From Aldrovandia affinis (lineage: Eukaryota; Chordata; Actinopteri; Notacanthiformes; Halosauridae), in assembly GCA_029706075.1 (NCBI GenBank), contig JAINUG010000256.1, positions 1,054,001-1,118,000 of the forward strand: 64,000 bases of DNA, given 5' to 3'. Below, piece after piece: positions 46,432 to 57,360 of this stretch. The position numbers were made by a program, and so were the translations under genes. The notes under the pieces are model-generated. The model searched no databases. It saw nothing but the letters and a program-made list of their open reading frames with translations, and was not told the origin of the DNA. How positions within the stretch are numbered: the stretch's first letter is position 1; every line of letters begins with the position of its first letter.

Positions 46432-46446
46432 TGGTGACCCCGACGT
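46432..46446 (+). promoter_or_regulatory. Primer binding site, tRNA-Trp type
   Basis: TGGTGACCCCGACGT lies 3 bases after the LTR. It matches the first 15 bases of the tRNA-Trp primer site used by avian alpharetroviruses; the next bases differ. Confidence 0.8.
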
Positions 46447-49300
46447 TAAGGAGGGAGGAGAGCAGCAACGCGGCTGGTTCGGCCCCACGGCGGAGGGACG
46501 AGGGGACCTGACTCTTCGCAAAAGAATACCTGATCACTGACAGTCTGACACTTACTGGCGCCAATCTGAAAGGTAAGCAGAAACCTTTTTCATAAAATTC
46601 TGCATTAATCTAGGAGTGAAGTGTCTGACTGTTGGATGAGAAGGTCTAAATTTAGGGAATTGTTTGTTATATTAAGAGAGACAAATAGATTGTAACGCAA
46701 TGATATACAGAGACACAACATTAGTTTAAATAGTTAGGGAAGACGTACGGGCGATCTCGAACTCAAATAACAAGTCGTTTGCGAGTTGATTGGAACTGCG
46801 CGTGGCCAGTTGATTCAAGGCAGACAATTTGTGAGCAAGGACGGGCCTAGGGTAAATACGTACAGTCTAAAGTGAAGTGGTGTGTGGGGAGAGACCCACG
46901 TGGGGAGAGACCCACGATACCGGTATCACCTGATCTGTTAAGAAAAAGAAAAGAGAAAAAATACGGGCATAGTCAAATAATCAAGAAAGATCAGGATCTC
47001 AACTTTAAAATATAAACTATTAGTTTAGCAGTTGTGTCTCTGAATATTTTTCCCCGTTTTTTTTTTTTTTTTTTTCATTTCTGTCAGCTGACAAAACTGT
47101 GCAAATCCACTTCTGTGGTAAGGGGGGCATTTCAAGCACTAGAGTGTTGATGTGTTAATACGCAGCATACACCCAGTGCTGACACACAATACTGTTAATT
47201 GGAGTGAAGTTCAAGGGTTTGTACCTGGATTTTGCGACAATTCTGGCAAATTGAAACTGTGGATTTTTCTTCTATACACGACGCTGGAGATTATTGTACG
47301 ACGCAGTGCTGATAAATTAGATCTCTCAACCCATAGTCACACACGGCTTGAGTCGAGAGATTAGAACATTCGGTGGACTGCATACAATATTCATAATACT
47401 GATATTGGCAATTTGGGAAATTATTGTGGTTCGTGTGTCTTGTTTAAAATACAAAATTAGGATTGGCAAAAGGGAAATCATTGAAGTTTGTATGTCTAGA
47501 TTCAAATAAATAAATTAGGACTGGCAAAAAGGCAGTCCAAAATAGGTCAAAACGTAGGAATATGCCGGCAATTTTGTGAGAAGTGTGTTGTGAGCTCAAA
47601 TGGCGCCTGCGAATATTCTATGGGGTTAAATGGGGTTTTCATGTGCTTTACGAGATCTGGGATCATGTGCAGGGCTTGTTTGCATTTATGTGATCTTGCG
47701 CGCGTTTCGCGAACTTTTCTATAAATGTCTTCGCAATCGCGAAGTTGCTGTACAGGTGTAAGTCATTTTGTCTTGTAAAATAGCGCACGCGATGTATGAG
47801 ATACTTGCTAAATGTTAGACAGCCTTCAGTATTATAGATAAGGGTTATTTTTGGAAAGTGGAATTGTAATATTGTTATTATAAGTATATAGTTTACGTTA
47901 ATAATACAATAAGACTTGTCGAGACCACGGGTCCAGTAGGATAAGGGCCGTGGCCAATGAGCCCCGATTTATAGTCGAATGAGCCCGAAATAAGGGACAT
48001 ATATAACGGATAAAGTTAATGAGTAAATGACATATAGGCTCACCCCTGTTTCCCAATAAAGAAAGTAAACAACGCACGCATTACTGGCCATACTAAAATA
48101 CATGGGGACTTAATGTCGACAAGTCTTAATTTAGAAATGTAGATATAAGAGCATGAAAAATGATGTGTTGATTGTGTTTCATGTGTTGCAACAAAACGCT
48201 GATGATGGTATTGAAGAGGGACACTCTGTTTGCATAGCCATTGGTACATACAGAGTTTAGGGTACGGGAGAAGACAAAGTGGGAAGTTATCCGTTGCGAG
48301 AGTTTGTACCGAATTATGTCAATGTGAGACAAAGTGTGAGAAACAAAATACATTGCTTATGTACATTGGCAAAAGCGTCTGCTAAATGGTGTATATTATA
48401 TAGAAATATAAGGAGTCGGAACACCGCTTCGGGAAGGTTTTAAAGGTCTTTATTCGACAGATTTTTTAATAGTTTAGTTTACGACGTTCAGCACTTTGTT
48501 GGTAAATTTTCCTTGTTTCAGTTTTAGTCTGTAAGTTATTTTATCTCACCTCCATCATAATTTCAGTTTAGTGCGCCGATAGCGTTTCATTTGTAGTTTG
48601 GGACATTGATAGTTAGATTCTTTAAAGACCATTCAGTTTCAACCTTTCGGGGTAGTCTTATAATTACAAGTGTTCTATATTTTGTCCTGATATTTCGCTA
48701 CTGTTCAGGAACGTGTATGAGCTTAGATTTTTTCCATTTTAGTGTACTTTCAAGCATTCTTACTTGAATGCGTAATCTTTGCAGCGGTTTTGATTTGTTA
48801 TCTGTTTCCCTGGTCTCCGAATTTAAATACAACCTTTCCCAGGTTTTAATTATTTCGTCCCTTCAAATAGATATTCTAGGAATACTGTTTTTAGCGTGTT
48901 GAGACAAATAGTTCGCTAGCATAAACCTACGTTTGAAAGTTCCGTGGCAGGGTGAATGCTCAGTGGGGGAAAAGAGAAAATTGTTGGGGGGGCCACCAGA
49001 ACTAGCACGGAGTAGAAAGTGCGCGCGAAGGGGGGTCGATTCAGAGGGTGGCAGCGGGCAAACAGAGCAGCAGGAAACTAAATTTGGAAAAGGTGGGGGC
49101 TACTAGGAGTGAGAGTGGCAGACAGAGACTGTTTCCATTTCACCAGTGAAACATTTTTCAGCTTATGCCATGTCTCAAGAGGAGGGAGGGTAGATATGAT
49201 AAACAAACGTTATACAACGTTTGGAGTGACAAACTACAAAAAATTTAAAAATATATATATATATTTGTAAAAGGTGTTTAACATGTTTTGACTATTTGAA
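46447..49300 (+). other. Retroviral leader and unrecognised interior
   Basis: No gag, protease or reverse transcriptase motif seen in any frame. A T run lies at about 47058-47076. A short SINE/LINE tail word (AAAAGCGTCTGCTAAATG) at about 48371 marks a small insertion remnant. 48900-49150 is G-rich. The stretch may hold further unrelated insertions. Confidence 0.45.
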
Positions 49301-49303
49301 TCT

Positions 49304-49640
49304 TGGATGATGGATTTCATCCACCTCACACCAAGTGAGGGGAAAAAGAGCTGTTTAGTAATGATTGACCCATTCTCAGGTTGGGTAGAAGCATACCCTA
49401 CCTCAAAAATTGATGCACAACTGTGGAAAAAAATAAAAAAAAATAAAAAAATAATAATAATTTGTAGATAAATAATACCTAGATGGGAAAAGCCTATCAC
49501 CTACCGCAATTTGGAGATAGAACCACCCTGGACGGGACCGTACCAGGTGATTGAAGCTTCGGACAGAGCTGTTTGTGTCCAAAGGAGGGAGATACGGTTT
49601 GGCACCACTACGGACACTGTTCCAAAACAGTCGCACCCAC
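49304..49640 (+). pseudogene. Retroviral integrase remnants (core start and C-terminus)
   Basis: The frame at 49304-49425 reads like the start of the integrase catalytic core, with the first catalytic aspartate context (MDFIHLTPSEGKK, MIDPFSGWVEAYPTS). After an A-rich junction (49425-49485) a segment with PPWTGPYQVIEAS, the SH3-like C-terminal domain, follows at about 49495-49600. The middle of the core, with the other two catalytic residues, is deleted. The style is that of gamma/epsilon-type fish retroviruses. Confidence 0.7.
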
Positions 49641-49884
49641 ACGCACGCTCACACAAACCAGTAACAGATTAAAAGAACTACACGCAGTGACACCAGATAC
49701 CTCAGATCAGGAAGACAATGACGCAATTAGGAATAGTTCAGGAGGAGGAGACAAGGGCTTAGTCTCACAGACTACTGTAGGAAGGTGGGAGTAATGGTAT
49801 TTACAGGGTTAGGACTTTTGGTGGTAAGTATCACAAATATGACAGGGAGCGCAACACAAGACAATCCTAAAGCAGAGAGTTCGT

Positions 49885-49990
49885 GTTTAATCAAATCGCC
49901 TTTAAACTGATGCTGGCACTCGGTGTAGCTGGAGTGATAGTTCTAGGGGGAGGAATGATAAAATTGATGCTTAAATGTGTACTGAACTAA
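49885..49990 (+). pseudogene. Envelope transmembrane C-terminal remnant
   Basis: A short frame with a strongly hydrophobic segment (LALGVAGVIVLGGGMIKL) and a short basic-cysteine tail ending in TAA at 49988-49990. Position after integrase and the profile fit the membrane anchor of a retroviral envelope. The rest of env is absent. Confidence 0.5.
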
Positions 49991-50137
49991 GTATCAGCTG
50001 GGTTTGAGAGTTTTCCTCTATGGTCAGCTATTTTTCCGGTAACAGTCAACAAAAATGTGAATAGGATAAACATGATTCACTACAACGTACAACGATGAAC
50101 ATAACTAGGAGGCTGTTGTATACCATGCCTCCGAACA

Positions 50138-50619
50138 TTGGTAACTAAAACAATTGATAGAGCCATGACTGCCAGAGATGACATGCCCCCAAAATACCAG
50201 GCTGTACTGTTGGGAGAGGGATCATTGGAGAATTCGGGGTCCCCCGGGGCACTGTCTATCTTTCCCGCTCTTAGTATTACCACCTTAGCCCCTAATGATT
50301 TTGAGTGGCAAAGTTGCACGCCTAGTGCGGCGGCTGAGATTTTGTGTCCACAGATAATTGGGGAGATGGAGAAAGCCTGGGTGAAGCCGCCAGGACCCTA
50401 CACGGAGAACTGCCCCATTGGAAATCCATACTGCAGATACGGGAAGGAGCCAGGGTCAGGATGGCGATGCTGGGACTGGGCCGAGATATTCCGCCCGGAA
50501 CAGAACAACCTGGCCAGGGAACTCGCGCCGATCCTGAGTTTGCAGCATGGTACTACTCCAACGTGTTCGGAGTCGACCCATACCCTGACCTGATGTTTGA
50601 GCTGTGGAGAAGGGAGTGA
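50138..50619 (+). pseudogene. Unassigned 3' open region of the endogenous retrovirus
   Basis: Two overlapping frames, 50138-50593 and 50344-50619. The first is open for 151 codons (start region MTARDDMPPKYQAVLLGEG) and contains a cysteine-rich part; the second ends PYPDLMFELWRRE with a stop at 50617-50619. Codon character suggests one gene with a frame change between about 50400 and 50560. It lies between the envelope anchor remnant and the 3' LTR, where accessory genes of complex fish retroviruses sit. I do not recognise a family. Confidence 0.4.
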
Positions 50620-51437
50620 TGAATGTTGTCTATCTGTTGTTCGTTTGTTGTTTATCTGTTTATATGAATGTTGCTAAGAAAACAAAAAGAAAAAGAGGAA
50701 AAATTGAAAAATGAAAGTATGGTGTCGCATTACTCTAATGTTTTCTACTTCTATTGTTTACATTCACTAAGAAGTAACTTTATACTTATTTTACACCTAT
50801 TTTTATATTCACTCTATACTTACCAAGTAACTTTATATTCTAAGCAAGAACTTAAGTGTATAATCCATCTCTAATATTGAAAGGTTGAAATAACCATGTG
50901 ATCTGACGCTTTGCTTAATGGCTCATGTGCTAGACCAAGCCCCTTGATAGTAACATCCCAGGATGCCAATGCTGATCAATTGTAAAACGCGGGGTCTGGT
51001 TCGCTGTTTAGACACCCGGTTGGTTTCGCTCAGAGCGGATGCTGAGTGCTCCTTTAAACACTCCCACTGGCAGCACTGCCAAGCCAGGACAGTGTGGTTT
51101 TTGACCAAAAGAGGTTTTTCCCAGTGGATGAGTAGAGCCTTCGGGGTGACATTGCTTTGCTGTGCTAGAATGCTTAAAAGGCCTAAATTGATAGTTTTGT
51201 GTAAAATTAGCATGCCCAAAGGTTGGACTGAGTAGGCACACGCCGGCAGGGTTCAAGAGCCGAAAAGACCAGCCAGAGGGTCGATTTAACCAAAGGCCTG
51301 TATGTAACCTGCTATTGGTGCATACAAGTCCCGCACCTCCAGCAAAAGAGGCTTATATAATGTTGAGACAGTATGGGGAAACTCTTGTTTCTGGAACTCA
51401 AGTTGCTATCTTTAATTGTGTTGCTCCCATAAATGTG

Positions 51438-51452
51438 AGCAAAAGAGGGAAT
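51438..51452 (+). promoter_or_regulatory. Retroviral polypurine tract
   Basis: GCAAAAGAGGGAAT lies immediately before the 3' LTR's TGTGGG. Confidence 0.8.
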
Positions 51453-51617
51453 TGTGGGAATTTATTAGTATGTTTTTATTCTGACCTGACTGTGAATTAA
51501 TGTGCAGAGCTCATGTTTGTTTTCGCAGAAAGTGGCAAACTAGCTTTGGCCCCTGTTTTGTTATTCTGAGTTCTTGCACCTGTTTCTGATAAGGCTGAAT
51601 TCTTCTCCAGTTCTCAT
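51453..51617 (+). repeat. 3' LTR, first part
   Basis: Matches 45901-46065 of the 5' LTR; interrupted at AT (51616-51617) by the inverted-repeat element. Confidence 0.9.
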
Positions 51618-52347
51618 CCCAGCAAACAAAGAACGTTTCCGTAACCTTAGCTCAAGGTTCTCTTTTGGTTTATTTTTCGTGAACCTTCCCAGACCGTTCC
51701 GGGAGCGTTACATTATGGTTTGCAATTAACCAAAACCATAACAGAACGTTCAAATAACCACTTAAAATAACGTTAACTTTAAGGAATATTTGAACTAAAA
51801 TGGAACGTTCTCCTAAGGTTCTCCTTAGGTTGTCTGTATTGGAACCTTCCCAGGACGTTCTGGGAATGTTATAATATTGTTTGCAATGAATCAAAACCAA
51901 AAATCAGCAATGAGAGCTGAAGACTTTTGTTAAGGTCACAAATTAGATGACCAACATTGTAAATAAAGCTTATGAGTAAGGGGGGGGGCGTCCCAATCCG
52001 TCATGGCCATTATATTATAATATAATATATACGAATATATACAATATATATATTTATATAACCCTATAAGGGTACTCCTTAGAAGAAAAAAGTTAACGTA
52101 GAGCCCTGGTATGCTATGATGAATTACCTTTTATGTCACTAGCAATGGTCAATAATGTTATCAAAAAAGATACAGAAAACAGCACAATTTATTTCAACAA
52201 TTTATTTTTACAAAATCCAATGAGGGTCAGTAACTTGTTTTACAAATCAATAGATACATACAGGGCTAGATTTTAGTCTGTTTCCTTGGAAGAATTGAAA
52301 CTCCACCTATTCAATGCTAATTAGAGTCATTCACACAGTCGAGCCCT

Positions 52348-54085
52348 TTGTCCCTAGACCAAACCAACAGTACTTGCGCGCCATTTTTAAAATTCTCTCT
52401 CTACTACAATCTATCGCAATGGCTGCACCGGGAAGGCGGCTCTCTTACAACACCACGGATTCATGATCGACTAGTTTCATCTAGTCCCGCCGACACAGAG
52501 AAGAGATTGTTGCATGCTATGACTGGCCTGTCTCACCAGGTGAAAGAGTCTTTGGAAGACATGAGTGTACAAGTGAGTAGAGGATTTGAGTCGATGGAGA
52601 ATAGAATAGGAATTTTGGAGAAAACGGTGTCAGCTTTGGTAGCCCATAACGGTAACATTACACCCGTGGAGGAGATGAAGAGGAAAAGACGGGCGCAGAA
52701 TCCCAAAATTGCGGTAAGAGAATGTTTGCAGTGATTAAATGTGCCTATAAACTGTTTAATTTGATATTTGTAGTGGGATTAGCCAACTAAGCTAGCTTCC
52801 AGCTGCTATTGTTGTACCAGCTTCAGTAAACTGTCTAGCTAGCTTCGACGGCGATTATCCGCGAATTTAGTTGATTTTCAATGTACCAACACTCAAATAA
52901 GTATATCTTTTATTTATAGATTTCGATGTATGACACTTAATTTGAGAGCGTGATTAAATACGCCTACAAACTGCATGAAAAAGATGATTTCTTTACTACT
53001 TTCTTTGTCTCCACTAGTAAATTGGAGAGATTCATTAAGTGACTTTAAATCTTGTATTTCATAGAAAGCAGCGCGTCGTCTCCACAACTCTGAGGGAAAT
53101 AGCAGGCGCTACGAACCAGAGCAAGGGTAAGATACAAAATAAAAAGACTACATGCATTCTGCTGTATAAATGTAAATAGGTTCTCTAATATATTTATATT
53201 TTGTTTTCAGAGACTGAGCTCGCCTCGCAATGAGGCAGTCACTTCTTATTTGGTGGAAGCTCTAGCAGCAAGCCCGGATTTGCATAGTGTGGATAATGAT
53301 GCCATTATGTGTAAGTATTTTACTGTTTGCTGTACTGTGCAGATTTTTCATTTTTACTTTTAAAAGTACTTTTAGTGTGGCTATTTCCATTGTTTATGCA
53401 TAGACTACCATACTCATTCAATTGTTTTCCAGCGGCCTGTAAGACCTACTATGAGACCGTACGCAGGAACTTCCGGTTCAGCCAACCGGACCTTGCAGTT
53501 CAGGCAGAAGCCGTGAAGAATGCAGCCCGCAGTCGACAGAGAAGAAAGGGTAAGATTTACTAGACAGTAGTACAAATATGAATACACTATAGAAGATATA
53601 ACCAGTATAGACAGTGGTATAAATAATGAATAATATTGTTGGTCAATGTGACATTAATTTTCTGTTACATTAGTAGATGTCTTGTGTCAACACGCAGTGC
53701 ATTGAGCAGTACTGATTGTCTATACTGATTGTGTTTACAGCTGCTGGAAGCGAGGCAGAGTGTACTAGTTCCAGGTGACATGGATTTCTGGAAGGGCGTC
53801 ACTATTGACCTGATGTCCGATGAGGAGGACTGCATCCAAGAGGGGGTGTCTGGGTGGATTGTGCGGCCTCCATTCTTTCGCAGCGAGGAGCTCTCCAACC
53901 TGTGTGCCAGACTGCAGGACTGCCTGGATTCTAATCCAAAGTACACGGCAACACATCGACGGCGTCTGCCCGTTGTTGGAGCACATCCAGACAGAATGCC
54001 ACCAACTGCATATCCATCAGAGGCGGCAGAAAGACATTTCAATCCCCTTCTGATGCCCCAGGCCCCTGCCCGTCATCGACTGTAA
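52348..54085 (+). CDS. C14orf93-like spliced gene inside the inverted-repeat element
   Basis: Exons: about 52348-52713, 53065-53126, 53213-53310, 53433-53549 and 53751-54085, with AG/GT borders whose phases join to one open frame ending TAA. For exon 3 the downstream AG (53211-53212), and for exon 5 the AG at 53749-53750, keep the frame. Exon 1 encodes a helical, probably coiled-coil region (GFESMENRIGILEKTVSALV); exon 3 has GLSSPRNEAVTSYLVEAL; exon 4 ACKTYYETVRRNFRFSQPD and an RSRQRRK basic end; exon 5 WKGVTIDLMSDEED, W-x2-RPP-x-FRS and DRMPP. This series matches the conserved C-terminal domain of vertebrate C14orf93. The start is uncertain: an ATG at about 52519 is in frame, while the nearer ATGGCTGCACCG (about 52419) is out of frame by one. 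AATAAA lies at about 54211. Function unknown. Confidence 0.7.
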
Positions 54086-54289
54086 TACTGTACCTTTTTT
54101 ATACTCTGTATACTATGTATATCTGTATACTGTATACTTTGACTTGATTTGTCTTTGTTTTTTTATACTCTGTATATTGTGTACCTACCTGGTTGTGCCT
54201 TTAAAAAAAATAAAGTCCCTTTCCAGAGCTCTTGTGTTTTACCTAATTTTAGCATTCATTACAACTGGGATGCAATTGTAACTTTAAGA

Positions 54290-54680
54290 TAATGTTCCTT
54301 GCTAACCTGAATGCAACCTACACAGAACGTTCCAAGAACGTAAAGAAAACTATACATTTTAACCTAAGCAGAACTATAAAACGTTCTGGGAACGTTTAGG
54401 AGACGTCGCAATTGCTGTAACTTTAGGATAACGTTCCCAGAATGTTCCTTGCAAACCTGAATGCAACCTACACAGAACGTTCCAAGAACGTAAAGAAAAC
54501 TTTCCATCAGAACCTAGGGAGAACTATAAACGTTCTGGGAACGTTTAGGAGACGTTGCAATTGCTGTAACTTTAGGATAACGAGCCCAGAATGTTCCTTG
54601 CAAACCTGAATGCAACCTACACAGAACGTTCATAGAACGTAAAGAAAACTTTCCATCAGAACGTAGGGAGAACCAAAACT
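54290..54680. repeat. 149-bp tandem repeat near the right end
   Basis: About 2.6 copies; for example ACGTTCTGGGAACGTTTAGG recurs at 54381 and 54530. The units contain AACGTTCT palindromes that also occur at the element's termini. Confidence 0.85.
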
Positions 54681-54759
54681 GTAACGTTTTGCTAACCTTT
54701 ACATAACCAAAAATAACGTTCCCAGAACGTTCTGGGAACCACATTTTGTTTGCTGGGAT

Positions 54760-55121
54760 AAGAGTTTGATAAGACCAAAGACAGCGCTCATTGTCTCATA
54801 GACAGATGATGTAGGTTGTTGCTGATTGGACAGTCTGAACCGATAGGAAGTCACGCTGACGTAAGTGGCTTGCCGATTGGAGGACCTGGGAAAACGTCAG
54901 CCAATCAGCAAAGACCTGATTTTGAGAAAAGGAAAAGTTTCAAGATGGCCCGAGAGAAGCGCTTCCCGGGAGAGGGCTGGACAAATCAATTGAGAGATTT
55001 GTGTAGTTCGCTTTTGATTCATGTTACCTTTTACTTGTCTCTTTAATAAATTCTGAGTTAAGAATAATTTGGTCTTAGTATTTTGCCTCCTCACCGACAC
55101 CTCCTTTGATACACGCTAACA
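54760..55121 (+). repeat. 3' LTR, second part
   Basis: Continues the 3' LTR to CGCTAACA; followed by ACAG (55122-55125), the duplicated target of the retroviral insertion. Confidence 0.9.
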
Positions 55122-55125
55122 ACAG

Positions 55126-55770
55126 TAAAATAGCCACTTACCTGTGAAGGTATCCCACAAGCTTTGCTTCTATGGTTCCTCCTAATTGTACAGCTGCACA
55201 ACTTTGTTTCATTTTTGCATAGGCTAATACCTCTTCGTACTGTGTTCACAGCCAGGTTCTGCGGAAAATCGTTGAGGAAACTCAACAGTTGTGAAAATTG
55301 AAAATCAAAGGCACATGCAGAAATTTCTCACGTTTATAACAAGTCAAATTGGTTTAGTATTAAGCGAGTTACAGTAGATTTTGTCAGGAGTCTGCATCTC
55401 TCAATACACATGGTTTTGTTTAGATGCGGATGTTACCCACTGGTGGCCGTGCAGATGTATCGCTGCAACATACAACAGCAGCCAATGCGGTATCCGCTGC
55501 CTTGTCGCCTTGTGTAGCTGTTCACACTGAGAAGCATGGCTAGGGAAATATGCTTTGATCTCCATTAATTTCAACGGAAAGATGCGCCTGCTTGCGCTTG
55601 GCACGGAAATGGAGACTAAACTAACTAACTGAACGAACTATCTCTCACATTATATGAAAATATTATTTTTATGTACGGCCCATCACAAGATACAGATGGA
55701 ATCTAAACGAGTGCTCAAAATTGGCACTCGGCAGCCCTGATAGGACGTTTGTTTGTCCTGTCATTGATGT
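55126..55770. other. No recognised feature
   Basis: Flanking DNA between the retrovirus and the next piggyBac element; no gene or repeat recognised. Confidence 0.5.
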
Positions 55771-55774
55771 TTAA

Positions 55775-57356
55775 CCCCCTGAGGTCGACGGGAGCGGCGC
55801 CGCTCCCAGCAGCAATAAAAGTATATTACTATTTCTAACTTCGCGATATTTTATCATACACACGCGACAAAAACATTGACAGAAACCTTAGAATCGCGAC
55901 TTTCCGATTTGAGCACTGGCAAATCAAATGGGATTTTTAAATTAGGTTAATTAGACCAAAAGTAAACCTTGTTTTTTACCTTTTAGTAACGTCCCCCTTC
56001 TATTGACATGGTAACTAGGGGCGAGTTTCGGCGAGGTGTGTGGGGAGGGGCGTGGGGCCATGTGTGAAACGCCGGCGTAAACACATAAACTGTCCCGACA
56101 ATTTGAAGCAAGATTTTATACAGACATACAATTTTATTCAAGATGGAAAGATTTTCTGCGCTGCAGTGTTTGAGAGCATCGATGGAAAGCGACGAAGACA
56201 ATAACTGACGAAGAGTAAGTAACTATATTTGATTTGCCATGTTATCAAATACTCGTATATATATTCAATATATGAATTCCGTGTGTGAAATTGCAGCGTA
56301 AACAATGTCCCGACATTATATCGGATCTTGTCTGTGTTTACGGTTGCGAGCTGCCAGCAACAGACGGTGTATGCTGATATTTATTTTATTTACCATATTT
56401 TCAAATACTCGTGAAAATATATGAATTCCGCGTCTTGTGAGAAAAAAAAAAAAAAATCAGAATCATTGCGACTGCTGCGAATAATTAACGGGAGGATATT
56501 TAACCAGATGGCATTCTGTTTCGGCGCTTGGACATTATCTAGCTTAGCTTGATAATACCTATTGTGATTAATGTTTCTTGCCTCTCGAGAACTTGTTTGT
56601 GTGCTTATTGTGGTTTAGATTCCCAGCGTTTAGTTTATTCCGAGATTTTGGATACGTTTTGTTTGTTCCTGATCGTTGGTTATTTTGTTTTGTCTTGTTT
56701 ATGTCTTTCCGTGTCTTCGTAGACACGGATTTTGCTTTCGTTTTCCTACAGACGTTTAAAGATGAATATCTTAAACTTTTGATCATGTGCCTGTGCCCAA
56801 TGCCAAACAGACTTTGGATGTTGTCAAACTGGCTTCTGTTGGTGGCAAGAAATGCATAGGCTACTCTGCAAGATGTCTTTGTCTGATGGCCTTTGACCAT
56901 GATCTTTCAGGTGTGGATCATGAATATTCAGTAAATTAGCATATAGCCCTCCCACAGCCTGAAATAAATGTGACCAGTTCTGATAAAAACAGGTTTTTAG
57001 CTATTTAGATCTCATATGTGCTAAAACATTTTCACACCCTTACATAACCAAGACCTTGATGAACAAACGCACATTGGCAAAACAATTCGTCACTATAGTT
57101 TAGTGTGTGCTTTCACAACTTTTGTGACAGCAGAAAAATTAACTATTTTTAACTTGTGTGTTTGTAGATCTATTTACAAGCTGCATATGATACTGACCAA
57201 ACTATTGATGGCATACAAATGTAGCTGTGATTGTCCTTCAAATAAAAATATTAAACACTTTGGAGTAAGTGTGTGTTAAATTGATGAAATTGAGATAAAT
57301 ATCAGACCATGCCAAAATCAAAAAACATCTAAAAGCTTAGCACGGACCTCAGAGGG
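55775..57356 (+). mobile_element. Non-autonomous piggyBac element, complete, TTAA-flanked
   Basis: TTAA at 55771-55774 and 57357-57360. The left end CCCCCTGAGGTCGACGGG is followed by the palindrome GGGAGCGGCGCCGCTCCC; the right end reads CACGGACCTCAGAGGG. Transposase exon 1 remains at about 56144 (MERFSALQCLRA) with a GTAAGT donor, and a scrap of the C-terminal exon at about 56785-56850 (DHVPVPNAKQ-like). The catalytic part is deleted and an A run sits at 56442. Best reference copy for this family's two ends. Confidence 0.9.
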
Positions 57357-57360
57357 TTAA

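Larger units (their letters stand above)
51618..54757 (+). mobile_element. Inverted-repeat element with AT duplication carrying a C14orf93-like gene
   Basis: Ends CCCAGCAAACAAA and its complement; flanked by AT on both sides (51616-51617 and 54758-54759). Removing the element and one AT rebuilds the retroviral LTR with a single substitution relative to the 5' LTR, which proves the boundaries. 3140 bp. Both ends are rich in AACGTTC words, including the palindrome AGAACGTTCT, and a 149-bp tandem array lies near the right end. No transposase was recognised. A 2-bp AT duplication would fit ISL2EU-type elements, but this is only a suggestion. Confidence 0.85.
45901..55121 (+). mobile_element. Endogenous retrovirus, internally deleted, with nested insertion
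   Basis: 5' LTR (45901-46428), tRNA-Trp-type primer site, a long leader of unrecognised sequence, integrase remnants, a short envelope transmembrane remnant, a 3' open region, polypurine tract and 3' LTR (51453-51617 plus 54760-55121). The target duplication ACAG (45897-45900 and 55122-55125) shows that both LTRs belong to one insertion. Gag, protease, reverse transcriptase and most of env are not recognisable, so it is replication-defective. The few visible LTR differences suggest recent integration. Confidence 0.85.

Noticed and set aside
50668..50874. Possible small membrane protein (hydrophobic frame)
   Set aside because: AT-rich low-complexity sequence in the decayed retroviral 3' part; composition alone explains the hydrophobicity.
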